From: Acetobacterium sp965140355
GTDB taxonomy: Bacteria > Bacillota > Clostridia > Eubacteriales > Eubacteriaceae
Assembly (NCBI GenBank): GCA_965140355.1
Contig: OZ223195.1
Location: 310,001-374,000, forward strand
Length of the DNA stretch: 64,000 nucleotides
Direction of reading: 5' to 3'
The position numbers and the translations under genes are program-made. The notes beneath the pieces were generated by a model, which saw nothing but the letters and a program-made list of their open reading frames with translations, was not told the origin of the DNA and did not search any database. Position 1 is the stretch's first letter. Each line of letters begins with the position of its first letter. Below, one piece after another: positions 24,806 through 34,026 of this stretch.

Positions 24806-27592
24806 TTATCCGAAATCATCATTTGTTGACCATCCGTTATCAATCGGAAGAACGAGGATTGCTTTAGTCCATTCTCCTGGTTTTGTCTCAAAATAAAGCT
24901 CTCCATGGTGATCCTTAACAATTCCGTGACTGATCGAAAGACCTAGGCCGGTCCCTTTATCGCGGGGTTTGGTAGTGAAAAAGGGATCAAATATCCGCTC
25001 CAAAAGCCCTTCCGGGATCCCGGTTCCATTGTCCTTCACCGTTATTTCAAACCATCGACGCTTATCCCGTTCAAACATCAAACAATTGATTTCGATAACT
25101 TTTTTTTCATGATAACCCGAATATTTTGAATTGAGAGCATCTCTGGCATTGGTGATCAAATTCATTAACACTTGTTGAATCTGCTGACTGCGACATTTGA
25201 TATTGGGAAGGTCATCGGGAATATCAAGGACCAACGCGATTTGATCGTGACGAAGTAAAACCCGCACGAGTGAGACGGTTTGATTAATGATATCACTGAT
25301 CTGAGCCGGGCTATGGGTTTGCTTTTCCTGGCGGGCAAAGCTGAGCAGGTTTCTAACGATTTCCGCGATTCGTTTCCCTTCTTGCATAATTTCCTGACTG
25401 TAATCATGAATCTGTGCTGGTGGTGTGGTCGGATCTGAAATCAACTCGGCATAGTTAATGATTCCGTTGATGGGATTGTTGATTTCATGAGCAACGCCGC
25501 CAGCCAGTGTCCCAATCGATTCGAGCTTTTGCTTTTGCCGAAGCTGGAACTCCATATCAAGTTTCACTTTTTCAAAGTTTCGCCGTTCGGTCATATCCCT
25601 CAGATAAATTAAAGCGCCGTCTTTTCCATTGTAAAAAAAAGGTACCGCCGATAACTCCACATCAACCTGTTCTCCGTCTAGTCTAATAATCGTTTCTTCG
25701 CTTAAGGTCTTTAATAACAGACCGGCATTCAATTTTTGAATATACGCTTCAATACTGCTACGGTTTTCAACAAAATAATCCGCGAAGTTCTTGCCCACTA
25801 AATCGTTTAGTTTGTTGGCATGAAAGAGTTCAAGCGTTTTTTGATTGACATAACTAATTTGATAGTTTGTTTCAACAAGAATGCCGTCGGGAGCGTTTTC
25901 CACAAATAACCGAAATCTACGTTCACTTTCTTGGAGATCGCTAATCGCCTTGATATTTTCAGTAATGTCATAAATAATGACATGTAATAAATCTCGCCCA
26001 TCAAAGCTGACATTTCCATTAAACAACTCGACGTCGCGAATTGAATGATCAGCTCGAATATGTTGGGTAACAAAATGATTCGACCCTTTTTTGAATGAGT
26101 TTTTCACAGTTTCAAGAATATATTCTTTGTTATTGGGATTGATATCAAATACGGTTTTTTTCTTGATTTCATCAAGGGAATAACCATAATATTCGCAAGC
26201 TGCCCGGTTCGCATCAACGATCGATGAATCATACGAATCGATTACAATCTGAGCAGCCGCGTTATTATAAAAAATTTCGCGATACCGTGTCTCGCTGGCT
26301 AAGAGTCTTTCCTTGATTCGATTTCTTTCCGTAATATCAAAGTTAATGCCCACCATACGTACGGGATTTCCGGCGAAATCCCGAATGACATCGCCAAAGG
26401 CTTTAATAAAACGAATGCTTCCGTTCGTAGTGCAGATTCTAAATTCGGCATTGTATTCCTTTTCGCCAAGCATTGCCTGCTTTGTTTCCAAGTCGCTTTG
26501 CGCCAAGTCATCGGGATGCACACGCGCTAACCATGCATTGTAGGCTCCACCAAATTGCTCTTTTGTCGCATCATATATTTTGTACATTTGATCATTCCAA
26601 TGTAGGACATCATTAACGATATCCCAATCCCAGATACCAGCCTGCGCAGCACGAATTGCCAAAGCATAACGCTCGTTTAGTCTCAGGAGATCATTTTCAA
26701 GCTTTTTAATGGCAGTCATATCGTAAACCGAGGTGATCAAGCAATCACTCCCATTTATATTGATGCGCTTGACCGTGCCATGAACTATTTTGATCTCGTC
26801 GGTTTTTGTCCGCAACGGCATTTCATAATTTTGAACAGGTTCACCTTTTCGCAACTTCTCAATCACATGGTTTCGATCTTCGGCATTCACGTAGATATTA
26901 AGCTCCGCTGTGGTCTTCCCAACCAGTTCCTCATGTAAATATCCCAACAAGCGCTGGTAAGTTTCGTTTGCATCAATGATTATACCGTCGGCGAGTGATG
27001 TTAACAGGATTCCGGCTGGTGAAGTTTGAAATGCTTTTTTAAAGCGCTCTTCTGACTCATGCAGAAGCTGTTCACTTTTTGCTTGTTCTGCCTGCACTTT
27101 TTTTAAATCATCTAGAGCGTCAATTTTGGACAAATCATCTTGAATGATCTCGGCATATTGACCTAACAACCGGCCGCTCCAACTTGCAAATTCTCGCTCA
27201 TGCAAATCTAAAGCGCAGATTACACCAAATATTTTTCCCGATGGCCAGAAAATTGGAAATCCTATATACGCAACCAGACCAAGGGCTAACGTGCGGCTGT
27301 CGCACCATTTTTTATCATAATTTGCGTTTGGAATAATCAAACTACTTTCAGTATCGATAACTACTTTAGAATAACTACTTTCTTTCAGCGAAAGGAGATC
27401 ATTTTTTCGATAAATGTCGGATTTTTGTACGCTCTGTACAATAATTTCGAGGTCAACTTGATTGAGTTGCATAATCAACACGATTGGGATATCAATCATT
27501 TCCGAAAAAAGGTCGAGAAATTTCTGCCACTTATTTAACATTGAGGATTCGAGATAAATATCCTCTTTTTTATGGGGATGAACAATATTCAT
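24806..27592 (-). CDS. Multi-PAS sensor histidine kinase
   Basis: 928 aa from the ATG 6 bases after AAGGAG; an upstream in-frame start at 27652 lacks a site. An N-terminal GAF domain (about 10-160) is followed by PAS domains near 190-310, 320-430, 440-555 and 565-680. The HisKA phospho-acceptor region is VAHEINNPINGIINYAEL, and the HATPase part contains LMNLITNARDAL, VKDNGTGIPE and GTGLGLSISHGI. No membrane helices, so it is a soluble cytoplasmic sensor. It is transcribed with the HD-GYP regulator downstream, linking a stimulus to c-di-GMP breakdown. Confidence 0.9.
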   Translation of the reverse strand: MNIVHPHKKEDIYLESSMLNKWQKFLDLFSEMIDIPIVLIMQLNQVDLEIIVQSVQKSDIYRKNDLLSLKESSYSKVVIDTESSLIIPNANYDKKWCDSRTLALGLVAYIGFPIFWPSGKIFGVICALDLHEREFASWSGRLLGQYAEIIQDDLSKIDALDDLKKVQAEQAKSEQLLHESEERFKKAFQTSPAGILLTSLADGIIIDANETYQRLLGYLHEELVGKTTAELNIYVNAEDRNHVIEKLRKGEPVQNYEMPLRTKTDEIKIVHGTVKRININGSDCLITSVYDMTAIKKLENDLLRLNERYALAIRAAQAGIWDWDIVNDVLHWNDQMYKIYDATKEQFGGAYNAWLARVHPDDLAQSDLETKQAMLGEKEYNAEFRICTTNGSIRFIKAFGDVIRDFAGNPVRMVGINFDITERNRIKERLLASETRYREIFYNNAAAQIVIDSYDSSIVDANRAACEYYGYSLDEIKKKTVFDINPNNKEYILETVKNSFKKGSNHFVTQHIRADHSIRDVELFNGNVSFDGRDLLHVIIYDITENIKAISDLQESERRFRLFVENAPDGILVETNYQISYVNQKTLELFHANKLNDLVGKNFADYFVENRSSIEAYIQKLNAGLLLKTLSEETIIRLDGEQVDVELSAVPFFYNGKDGALIYLRDMTERRNFEKVKLDMEFQLRQKQKLESIGTLAGGVAHEINNPINGIINYAELISDPTTPPAQIHDYSQEIMQEGKRIAEIVRNLLSFARQEKQTHSPAQISDIINQTVSLVRVLLRHDQIALVLDIPDDLPNIKCRSQQIQQVLMNLITNARDALNSKYSGYHEKKVIEINCLMFERDKRRWFEITVKDNGTGIPEGLLERIFDPFFTTKPRDKGTGLGLSISHGIVKDHHGELYFETKPGEWTKAILVLPIDNGWSTNDDFG

Positions 27593-27661
27593 TTGCTTCT
27601 CCTTAAGATACTTGGGAAACCGAGTTTTAAAAAAACAGCAACTTATTGTCAATATGGATTT

Positions 27662-27690
27662 ATATTACCCTTTTTTTATTACTAAGTCAA
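27662..27690 (-). promoter_or_regulatory. Promoter of kinase/HD-GYP operon
   Basis: On the minus strand TTGACT (27685-27690), 17-base spacer, TAATAT (27662-27667). Confidence 0.65.
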
Positions 27691-27910
27691 CGTTTACATC
27701 CTTATAACTGACTAAAATGAAGGGTTGGACACAGCCTTGTAACTATATTCGCAACATTATTATAACTGGTTGGCCCGAAGTTTTAAAATACCGCAAACTT
27801 AACAACTGAAAATATTATCCTAATTGCAACTTTACAGGCTTTATTCAAGTGGTTATACTTATATTCATATAGCATTATCACTTAATGCTTTAAAGGAGGA
27901 ATTATCACAC

Positions 27911-28687
27911 ATGTCAGTTGTTGAAACCACCATTGAAATTTATCGTTCTGCTTATTTCATTAAAAAAGATTACCCTTTTGAAGTCACTATTACCGATGAC
28001 ATTTATTCAGAACGCCTAAAACTTTGCCATACTAAAAACGATGAGGACATGGTTAAAACCTTGGCCGATGATCTTAACACTCGTTCTTCATTGTTGGTGC
28101 TTCCCAATGAAACAGATATTACTTTTAGGCTGTTGATTCATGAGTCTCAATTTGCGCCTCCGGGAATTTATAGTCAGACCATTCTTTATGAATATTCGCG
28201 AATGATTGATTATTTTGAACTAATGGAAAAGCATGGCATCTTCAATCTCAGAGAAACTAAAATTTCAGAACAGCAGTGTTTTAACTTTCTGGCGGATATT
28301 CGAGCTGAATTTCACTGCAACATTTTATTGAATAATTTGATGAATCTGGATCAAAAAGATCTGGTTTCTAATTATCTTTGCCAGCTGGTACCGGAATTCG
28401 AAACTTTTTTGAGCCACGATTTGAGCCAACATATGGCTGATCTGGCAACTTTTTTAGGATATTATCTGGCGATCAAAAACGACATCCATTTTGAGCTTAG
28501 TTTGCCGGACTACCTCAAACGCCAACCGATAAATAAATTATTAGCGATCCTGGAGGATAATATTGCTAATGACAGTATCTATGATAAAATCGAAGCCATT
28601 AATGAAGCGTATCTGGATTTTGTTAACAACAGCTCGAAAAATCCTCAAGAGTACGACCATCCTTACCAGTGTGGCCATTGTCATTAA
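27911..28687 (+). CDS. Hypothetical protein with C-terminal CGHCH
   Basis: 258 aa from the ATG 10 bases after AAAGGAGG. The in-frame extension back to 27824 has no ribosome binding site and is rejected. Soluble, acidic and mostly helical after residue 90. It ends in YQCGHCH, a Cys/His tail that could bind metal. I recognise no family. It is monocistronic with a strong terminator. Confidence 0.65.
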   Translation: MSVVETTIEIYRSAYFIKKDYPFEVTITDDIYSERLKLCHTKNDEDMVKTLADDLNTRSSLLVLPNETDITFRLLIHESQFAPPGIYSQTILYEYSRMIDYFELMEKHGIFNLRETKISEQQCFNFLADIRAEFHCNILLNNLMNLDQKDLVSNYLCQLVPEFETFLSHDLSQHMADLATFLGYYLAIKNDIHFELSLPDYLKRQPINKLLAILEDNIANDSIYDKIEAINEAYLDFVNNSSKNPQEYDHPYQCGHCH

Positions 28688-28703
28688 ACATCGATCAAAA
28701 GTT

Positions 28704-28736
28704 AAAGGGAAAAAACGCAATCGTTTTTTCCCTTTT
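28704..28736 (+). terminator. Intrinsic terminator
   Basis: 14-bp stem (28704-28717 with 28722-28735), CAAT loop, T-rich 3' arm. It ends the hypothetical gene at 27911-28687. Confidence 0.85.
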
Positions 28737-28829
28737 AATGTTCAGCAAAATTTAGTTTCTGACACTAGGATTTCGAATGCTATTACATTACTATTTAATA
28801 AAATAGAAGAATTAAAATATTTCCGCCAT

Positions 28830-29219
28830 TTAATCGATCGTCTTAACTTCAGCTGGAATCCACATTTTAGGATTGTAATTGAGGGTATATTTATACTTAG
28901 AAACATCGTTATCACCTAAATCTTCCAACACATAAGTAACATTGTCACTTAACCCAATAAAATGCTTTTTGTAACTGCCGTCTTCATCTTCAACGATAAC
29001 TTCCAACTGATTATCTTCGTGGTCGGCAGTAATTGACATTTTTCCTGTCATTTGAAACAAAACGTCACCACCAATACAATTAATAACCGTCAACTGCCGG
29101 ACAACATTAAAGTTGTCTGCTTCTTGCGACAAATTATAAGATACTTTATCAGCTTCGCTTTCGCAGCCGGTAAGCATTAATAAACCCATTAAGACAATAA
29201 CCATTGATATTTTTTTCAT
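28830..29219 (-). CDS. Phage-type beta-sandwich lipoprotein
   Basis: 129 aa. The lipoprotein signal MKKISMVIVLMGLLMLTGCE has its lipobox Cys at residue 19. The mature part, with KVSYNLSQEADNFNVVRQL, a beta-strand core and YKYTLNYNPKMWIPAEV, closely resembles small lipoproteins I recall from prophages of Gram-positive and other bacteria. Some phage lipoproteins act in superinfection exclusion; that role here is inference. No other phage structural gene is near, so it appears as a stray gene. Confidence 0.6.
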   Translation of the reverse strand: MKKISMVIVLMGLLMLTGCESEADKVSYNLSQEADNFNVVRQLTVINCIGGDVLFQMTGKMSITADHEDNQLEVIVEDEDGSYKKHFIGLSDNVTYVLEDLGDNDVSKYKYTLNYNPKMWIPAEVKTID

Positions 29220-29290
29220 AATTTTTTCCTTTCATTTCTTAAAAATGATGTTGATGATTTTGCATTAACGATTTTTTATTTCATCCTTGC

Positions 29291-29848
29291 TCATATTCTG
29301 GCCAAGGTGTATTTATCCATTGTGTGATCAAGCAATTTCATAATCATCAACTCGTCGATCGCATCCGTCAGAGCATTGTGTAACTCACAATATTTATGTT
29401 CCTTACTTAACATCCGGTAGATGCTCTCTACGCCGTAGCCGCGCTTCAAGCGGCCGGTCCCGTAACATTCGGCACAATCGGGGATTCGATGATTGTGTTG
29501 CCGATACGCCGCTACCTTCATGATATCATACCAGGCAAGATGGTTTAATTCTGGCAAGTGACGGTAGTCAAACATGGCGTTATAGGCAAACATTGCCGTG
29601 GTTTCATGATCCGACAAAAAATGTTGCAATTCAGCCATTACATTTTTTCGTGAACACTCAAGGTCGGGCTTAATGCCATTAGCATATAAGGCGTGGCTGT
29701 ACATCCCGCCATGTTCTTTAAACGGTTTGAGAATATAATATCGTTTGTCGACTAACTCGTAGGTCACAGTATCGGCGATGACAATCCCAATGGACATAAC
29801 CTCATCATCCCAAGTTGTCTCCGTGTCAATCACGGCGAATTTGTTCAT
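29291..29848 (-). CDS. DEDD-type 3'-5' exonuclease
   Basis: 185 aa. Exo I is FAVIDTETTWDDE (Asp and Glu ligands, about 4-16), Exo II is in MFAYNAMFDYRHLPEL, and Exo III is HNALTDAIDEL with His and Asp. A C-x-x-C in DCAECYGTGRL (about 123-133) may bind zinc, an unusual insertion. It is a DnaQ/RNase T-like nuclease of unknown substrate, similar to exonucleases found on prophages. Confidence 0.75.
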   Translation of the reverse strand: MNKFAVIDTETTWDDEVMSIGIVIADTVTYELVDKRYYILKPFKEHGGMYSHALYANGIKPDLECSRKNVMAELQHFLSDHETTAMFAYNAMFDYRHLPELNHLAWYDIMKVAAYRQHNHRIPDCAECYGTGRLKRGYGVESIYRMLSKEHKYCELHNALTDAIDELMIMKLLDHTMDKYTLARI

Positions 29849-30132
29849 TGTTTTCTCCTTTGTTTTGGTTTAATCAGCGTCTAATAATAATCGACTGAAT
29901 ACATCAACCATTAAAAACTGATTTGACAAAAAATTAGGCTTTTATTTAGCCATATTTAAACTTATAAATATTTCTTTAGCTTAACAAATGTTAGGTTTAC
30001 AGACAAGTTTTATTTATTTTAAAATGTCGCGAAATATTTATTTAGCGACAAAACAATTAAAATGTTAAAAAAGATGCTTCGCTATCTGCAGTGACACCAA
30101 AGCGATTACTGTTTCCATTATTTATCATTTAG

Positions 30133-31326
30133 CTATTTTTTATTATTCGTTTCATTAAATACGCTTGCTAATAAATCAGGAATAAACTTGCCAATATCTT
30201 TAGGTTTATCCATCTTTGCAATCTTTTCTACCATTAGCGTTACTTTTTCGATGAACTGTGATGATAATTTTGATTCCATCACTTTCTTGACCCAATCAAT
30301 ATCTGCCACACTTTTTTCGCCAAGATATACTTTTTCAAACGCATAGATTGATCCTTCGCCGATGGCAGCAACGATACTGCCGGCAATAATCGCATTGATA
30401 ACACTCGCGGCTAAGTTTATTCCCGGGATCGCCTTCAACGCACTGATTGCAGTTTGGACCGCAATTCCCACGGTTCCAACTTCGACGATTGAATTAAGGA
30501 ACTGTTTGGAATTCTCACCTTTACTGATTCCATATAGCTGTGCCAGGGCATTAATTTCGCCGATTTCAATTGGTGTTAGAATGAACGCATCAGCAAAAGG
30601 AATTGGGACGGCACCAACCGTAACGGCTGCCGCTGTAGATATTCCAACAATACTATGTGCCAAGGCTCTTTTCCGGTTAAGGATAAATGTAAAGACATCC
30701 TTTTCACCAGCTTTGATTCCTTCTGGCATTAATTCGTTGGTCGAATCGATCAATTCAGCAATTCCTTCCGGTGCGGCAAAAGCTGTGTCATTAAGGACGT
30801 ATGCCGATGCGACAACCGGGATTACTTTGCGTAAATTCTTTGAGTATCGTTTTTCTTTAGCAAAGGCATCGTTTACCATCTTGATATTCTGTGCTCTTTC
30901 AGGAACGGAGTAGGATTTGGTAATGACGACTATGATCGGAACAGTCTTCCACATTGATGTTGCTCTTGAAAGGTCTTTAATGGTCTTCGAAAATAGCTTG
31001 CTGGTTGTGCCTTCGACACAGAACCAGATCACATTGATTTTATTATCAACGTGACTTTCTTTAGTAATGTTTTTTGACCATTTTTTAACTGCATTTATGG
31101 CTTGGTGTTCTTTAAAAAATGATGGTTCGAAGCCAACCGTGTCAATGATTCGAAAGGGTAACATTTCACTTTCATGTATCTCCAGTTCAGTTGTTGTTCC
31201 TTTTGTACCCCATCCGGTCTTTGCTTTTTCTTTACCAAGGACAGCATTAATCAAAGTTGATTTACCGACGCCGGAATTACCAATAACTAAGACATTACCT
31301 CTTTCCACGTTTTCCATTTTTATCAC
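30133..31326 (-). CDS. P-loop GTPase with C-terminal DUF697-like domain
   Basis: 397 aa. G1 is GNSGVGKSTLINAVLG (about 17-32), a Thr-rich switch I is GTKGTTTELE, G3 is DTVGFE and G4 is ITKS. The C-terminal half (about 210-340) is Ala/Gly-rich and hydrophobic (VGAVPIPFADAFILTPIEIG), the DUF697 pattern of membrane-associated Era-like GTPases. The biological role is unknown. The promoter carries a dyad over its -35, and an IS110 element is inserted 24 bases beyond that dyad. Confidence 0.75.
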   Translation of the reverse strand: MIKMENVERGNVLVIGNSGVGKSTLINAVLGKEKAKTGWGTKGTTTELEIHESEMLPFRIIDTVGFEPSFFKEHQAINAVKKWSKNITKESHVDNKINVIWFCVEGTTSKLFSKTIKDLSRATSMWKTVPIIVVITKSYSVPERAQNIKMVNDAFAKEKRYSKNLRKVIPVVASAYVLNDTAFAAPEGIAELIDSTNELMPEGIKAGEKDVFTFILNRKRALAHSIVGISTAAAVTVGAVPIPFADAFILTPIEIGEINALAQLYGISKGENSKQFLNSIVEVGTVGIAVQTAISALKAIPGINLAASVINAIIAGSIVAAIGEGSIYAFEKVYLGEKSVADIDWVKKVMESKLSSQFIEKVTLMVEKIAKMDKPKDIGKFIPDLLASVFNETNNKK

Positions 31327-31337
31327 CTTTCTACTAC

Positions 31338-31375
31338 AATATATTTATGGTCATAGTACCTAACAACCAGTTAGG
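31338..31375 (-). promoter_or_regulatory. Promoter and dyad of the GTPase gene
   Basis: On the minus strand TTGTTA (31361-31366), 17-base spacer, TATATT (31338-31343). The dyad CCTAAC-N5-GTTAGG (31359-31375) overlaps the -35, a typical repressor position. Confidence 0.6.
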
Positions 31376-31415
31376 ACATTATCCATCTTGTTGCTTAAGC
31401 TGTTAGAATGTAAGA

Positions 31416-31600
31416 GCAATAGGTATATCGTCTGCCTTTCTTGGACTTTGCGTCCGTAAAAAAGACTGATAACCGGCTCCTCATTCGCAGCGTTCGTTTT
31501 ATGCAGGTTGAACTGCTGTCCCACAGTACGTTCGTGTCACACCACAGTAGATTGAATAGGCAATGAGTAAAACTGGTATTTATCCATTGCAATAATTTTA
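31416..31600 (+). ncRNA. Putative IS110 bridge RNA
   Basis: This non-coding left-end region is about 175-185 nt, similar to the bridge RNA of IS621, and lies between the inferred junction promoter and the transposase. TGCAGG at 31502-31507 matches the right-end donor flank TGCAGG (32943-32948) next to the CT core. CCACAG (31521-31526) contains ACAG, complementary to CTGT at the left end (31400-31403). Both agree with donor-loop guides. I could not identify convincing target-loop guides. The boundaries are approximate. Confidence 0.5.
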
Positions 31601-31615
31601 AGGAGTGACAAATTT

Positions 31616-32824
31616 ATGAACATGAACGCAGTAGGTATTGATGTTTCTAAGGGCAAAAGCATGATCGCTATTATCCGCCCGTATGGTGAGATTGTTTCTT
31701 TGCCTTTTGAGATTCGCCACACTTCCAATGAAATCAGTTCTCTCATCGCTCAGATCCAATCCATTGACGGCGAATCCCGCATCGTTATGGAGCACACGGG
31801 TCGTTATTATGAACCACTGGCACGTGAGCTTTCTCAGGCAAATCTTTTTGTGAGTGCCATAAATCCTAAGCTTATTAAAGATTTCGGTGACACTTCTCTA
31901 CGCAAAGTTAAATCTGATAAAGCAGATGCCATAAAAATAGCGCGTTATGCTCTTGACAGTTGGAATGATTTGAAACAGTATAGTCTTATGGATGAAATAC
32001 GTAATCAGTTAAAAACAATGAACCGTCAGTTTGGTTTTTACATGAAACACAAAACGGCTATGAAAAATAACTTTATCGCGATACTTGATCAAACCTATCC
32101 GGGTGTTAATACTTACTTCAACAGCCCTGCGCGTGATGATGGCAGCCAGAAATGGGTTGATTTTTCTTCTACATACTGGCATGTAGACTGTGTTCTTAAA
32201 ATGTCTCTTCATGCATTCACTGACCATTATCAGAAATGGTGTAAGCGAAAGAAGTACAACTTCAGTCAACTAAAAGCTGAAGAAATCTATGGAGCAGCTA
32301 AGGAACTTGTTCCTGTACTTCCTAAAGATCATTTGACCAAACTCATTGTGAAACAAGCGGTCGATCAATTAAACATTACTTCCAAAACTGTAGAATCACT
32401 TCGTACTCTGATGAATGAAACCGCATCCAAACTTCCTGAATACTCAATCGTCATGGGAATGAAAGGTGTTGGATCATCTCTTGGCCCTCAGTTGATTGCT
32501 GAAATCGGCGATGTTACACGGTTTACACATAAGGGTGCTCTTACTGCCTTTGCAGGCGTTGATCCAGGGGTTAACCAATCTGGAACCTATGAACAAAAAA
32601 GTGTCCATACTTCCAAAAGAGGTTCTTCGTCTTTGCGTAAAACGTTGTTTCAGGTCATGGATGCTCTTATCAAGACCAAGCCACAGGATGATGCTGTTTA
32701 TCAGTTTCTCGATAAGAAACGTGCTCAGGGTAAACCCTACTATGTCTACATGACCGCAGGCGCTAATAAGTTTCTGCGTATCTACTATGGTCGAGTAAAA
32801 GAATACCTGCTGTCTCTTTCATAA
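31616..32824 (+). CDS. IS110-family transposase (bridge-RNA recombinase)
   Basis: 402 aa, full length for the family. The N-terminal RuvC-like DEDD domain shows GIDVSKGK (first Asp), MEHTGRYYEPL (Glu) and LRKVKSDKADAIKIARY (the two Asp). The C-terminal Tnp_20 domain has GVGSSLGPQLIAEIGD, FAGVDPG and SKRGSSSLRK with the catalytic serine. The enzyme recombines donor and target DNA guided by the element's bridge RNA. An AAGGAG site precedes the ATG. The frame is intact, so the element may be active. Confidence 0.95.
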   Translation: MNMNAVGIDVSKGKSMIAIIRPYGEIVSLPFEIRHTSNEISSLIAQIQSIDGESRIVMEHTGRYYEPLARELSQANLFVSAINPKLIKDFGDTSLRKVKSDKADAIKIARYALDSWNDLKQYSLMDEIRNQLKTMNRQFGFYMKHKTAMKNNFIAILDQTYPGVNTYFNSPARDDGSQKWVDFSSTYWHVDCVLKMSLHAFTDHYQKWCKRKKYNFSQLKAEEIYGAAKELVPVLPKDHLTKLIVKQAVDQLNITSKTVESLRTLMNETASKLPEYSIVMGMKGVGSSLGPQLIAEIGDVTRFTHKGALTAFAGVDPGVNQSGTYEQKSVHTSKRGSSSLRKTLFQVMDALIKTKPQDDAVYQFLDKKRAQGKPYYVYMTAGANKFLRIYYGRVKEYLLSLS

Positions 32825-32850
32825 CAATTACCACAAATAGTCTTATTTTC

Positions 32851-32876
32851 AGACCAACGATATTTGCTGGTCTTTT
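32851..32876 (+). terminator. Terminator of the transposase gene
   Basis: AGACCA/TGGTCT stem (32851-32856 with 32867-32872) followed by TTTTT, inside the right end of the IS. Confidence 0.65.
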
Positions 32877-32948
32877 TGTCGTGCTTCATTTCTTGAATAT
32901 CTATTTTTTACAAAGTTTTTAATTTCCTATTGACTTTTTATTTGCAGG

Positions 32949-33065
32949 CTAATTTTGACTGGCACGATATTCTTCTGGGGTTTTATGTTCGTCGCGAACG
33001 CCCTGCATCAGTTCATTGCGTATTCCTCGTATCTGCCGGAAGCTCAATGGAAAATCATCCTGCAT
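32949..33065 (-). CDS. Small ORF, 38 aa, unknown
   Basis: ATG-initiated frame beginning MQDDFPLSFRQIRGIRNELM and ending ASQN. It starts 21 bases after the stop of the 259-aa gene, with a purine-rich AGAAAGAGAAGA upstream. The charged helical composition looks protein-like, similar to short helical proteins in clostridia, but no family is recognised. Its TAG stop includes the CT core of the IS110 insertion, and the same stop would exist in the uninterrupted site. The IS therefore has not truncated it. Confidence 0.4.
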   Translation of the reverse strand: MQDDFPLSFRQIRGIRNELMQGVRDEHKTPEEYRASQN

Positions 33066-33086
33066 AATACGATTCTTCTCTTTCTT

Positions 33087-33866
33087 TCAAACAAACGCCG
33101 GTTTCAAATCTTCATAAGCAAAAAGCGGGATATCGTACAAATCCTTAAAATGTTTATAAATAACCGCCGAGGCCTTAAATAAACCGTCTATGGAGTTAAC
33201 TGATGGTAGTTTAATTCCCAACGCTTTTGATGCGGCTTTGACGCGTTCATCCGGAACACAGCAAAGTTCACCGGGTATATCAGGATAGATTTGCTGACAC
33301 CTTAACTCCCGAAGAATCAATGGAATCTTTATCCTCATACGGTTCTGTCTGGCTCCCAGGCCATCAAGAGTTGCGATATATCTGATGAAAATCAGATAGT
33401 CATTCTTTAATGCTGATAGCTCCAGTTTTTCTTTGATCATATTCCAGTTTCTGGCAATCACCGAAACACTTGCATATAAATCACTCCTGAAGCTCACTTT
33501 TTTCCGGGAAACCAAACCACTGCAAATTTTGACAATTTCTGCAGCCTTGACGTCCTTGGTGGCAATTTCTTTTTTGACAAACCCATCATCGTACCACAAG
33601 TCAAGTTCAAACTTTCTGCTTGCTTTAAGATAAGTGGCGAAAAATGCGGCATTTTCCCATGGCCCCGTTTTAGACCATGACGACGCCAACACAAACAGCA
33701 GAAATAAATCACCCTCCTGTCTTAAATCCAGGCACATCTTATTGTTATCGGGAAGAATGATATTAAAGTCATAGGTCCAACCAAGATATTGATTATTTTC
33801 ATTGAGATTAATATATGAAATGCTGTCTTTATTGTCGATGACAGCTTGAATTAATTGATCTTTCAT
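33087..33866 (-). CDS. Hypothetical protein
   Basis: 259 aa, soluble, not recognised. The first half is beta-rich with many Trp/Phe (LGWTYDFNIILPDN, SSWSKTGPWENAAFF). The second half is helical and includes LGARQNRMRIKIPLILRELR and a Cys pair in GELCCVPDERVKAA, which recalls but does not match DNA glycosylase-type helix-hairpin-helix segments. It may be co-transcribed with the 38-aa ORF downstream. Confidence 0.55.
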   Translation of the reverse strand: MKDQLIQAVIDNKDSISYINLNENNQYLGWTYDFNIILPDNNKMCLDLRQEGDLFLLFVLASSWSKTGPWENAAFFATYLKASRKFELDLWYDDGFVKKEIATKDVKAAEIVKICSGLVSRKKVSFRSDLYASVSVIARNWNMIKEKLELSALKNDYLIFIRYIATLDGLGARQNRMRIKIPLILRELRCQQIYPDIPGELCCVPDERVKAASKALGIKLPSVNSIDGLFKASAVIYKHFKDLYDIPLFAYEDLKPAFV

Positions 33867-34026
33867 TATTGTTCCCCTTATCGTTCTATTTTTATGATGA
33901 CTTCGATAAAAACTAGTCTTTTAATTGCATCGCTCTCCATCCCTACACGTTTTTTTATTTATTTCCTGATTTTCTGTATTGGAGTTGGTGAGTTTAAACG
34001 GATCGTTTACTATCAGTTATGCCATT

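Larger units (their letters stand above)
31400..32950 (+). mobile_element. IS110-family insertion sequence, inferred ends
   Basis: The element spans about 1551 bp and carries one transposase gene behind a roughly 215-base non-coding left end. It has no terminal inverted repeats, as is normal for IS110. The ends were inferred from shared CT dinucleotides at 31400-31401 and 32949-32950. Joining the ends places TTGACT of the right end (32930-32935) exactly 17 bases before TAGAAT of the left end (31404-31409). This is the circle-junction promoter described for IS110 elements. Insertion occurred upstream of the GTPase promoter without breaking a recognised gene. Confidence 0.7.

Noticed and set aside
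27824..27910. N-terminal extension of the CGHCH hypothetical protein
   Set aside because: The upstream start has no ribosome binding site, while AAAGGAGG lies in front of the ATG at 27911.
32949..33065. Idea that the small ORF was truncated by the IS110 insertion
   Set aside because: Its TAG stop spans the CT core and would also be formed in the empty site, so the insertion did not shorten it.
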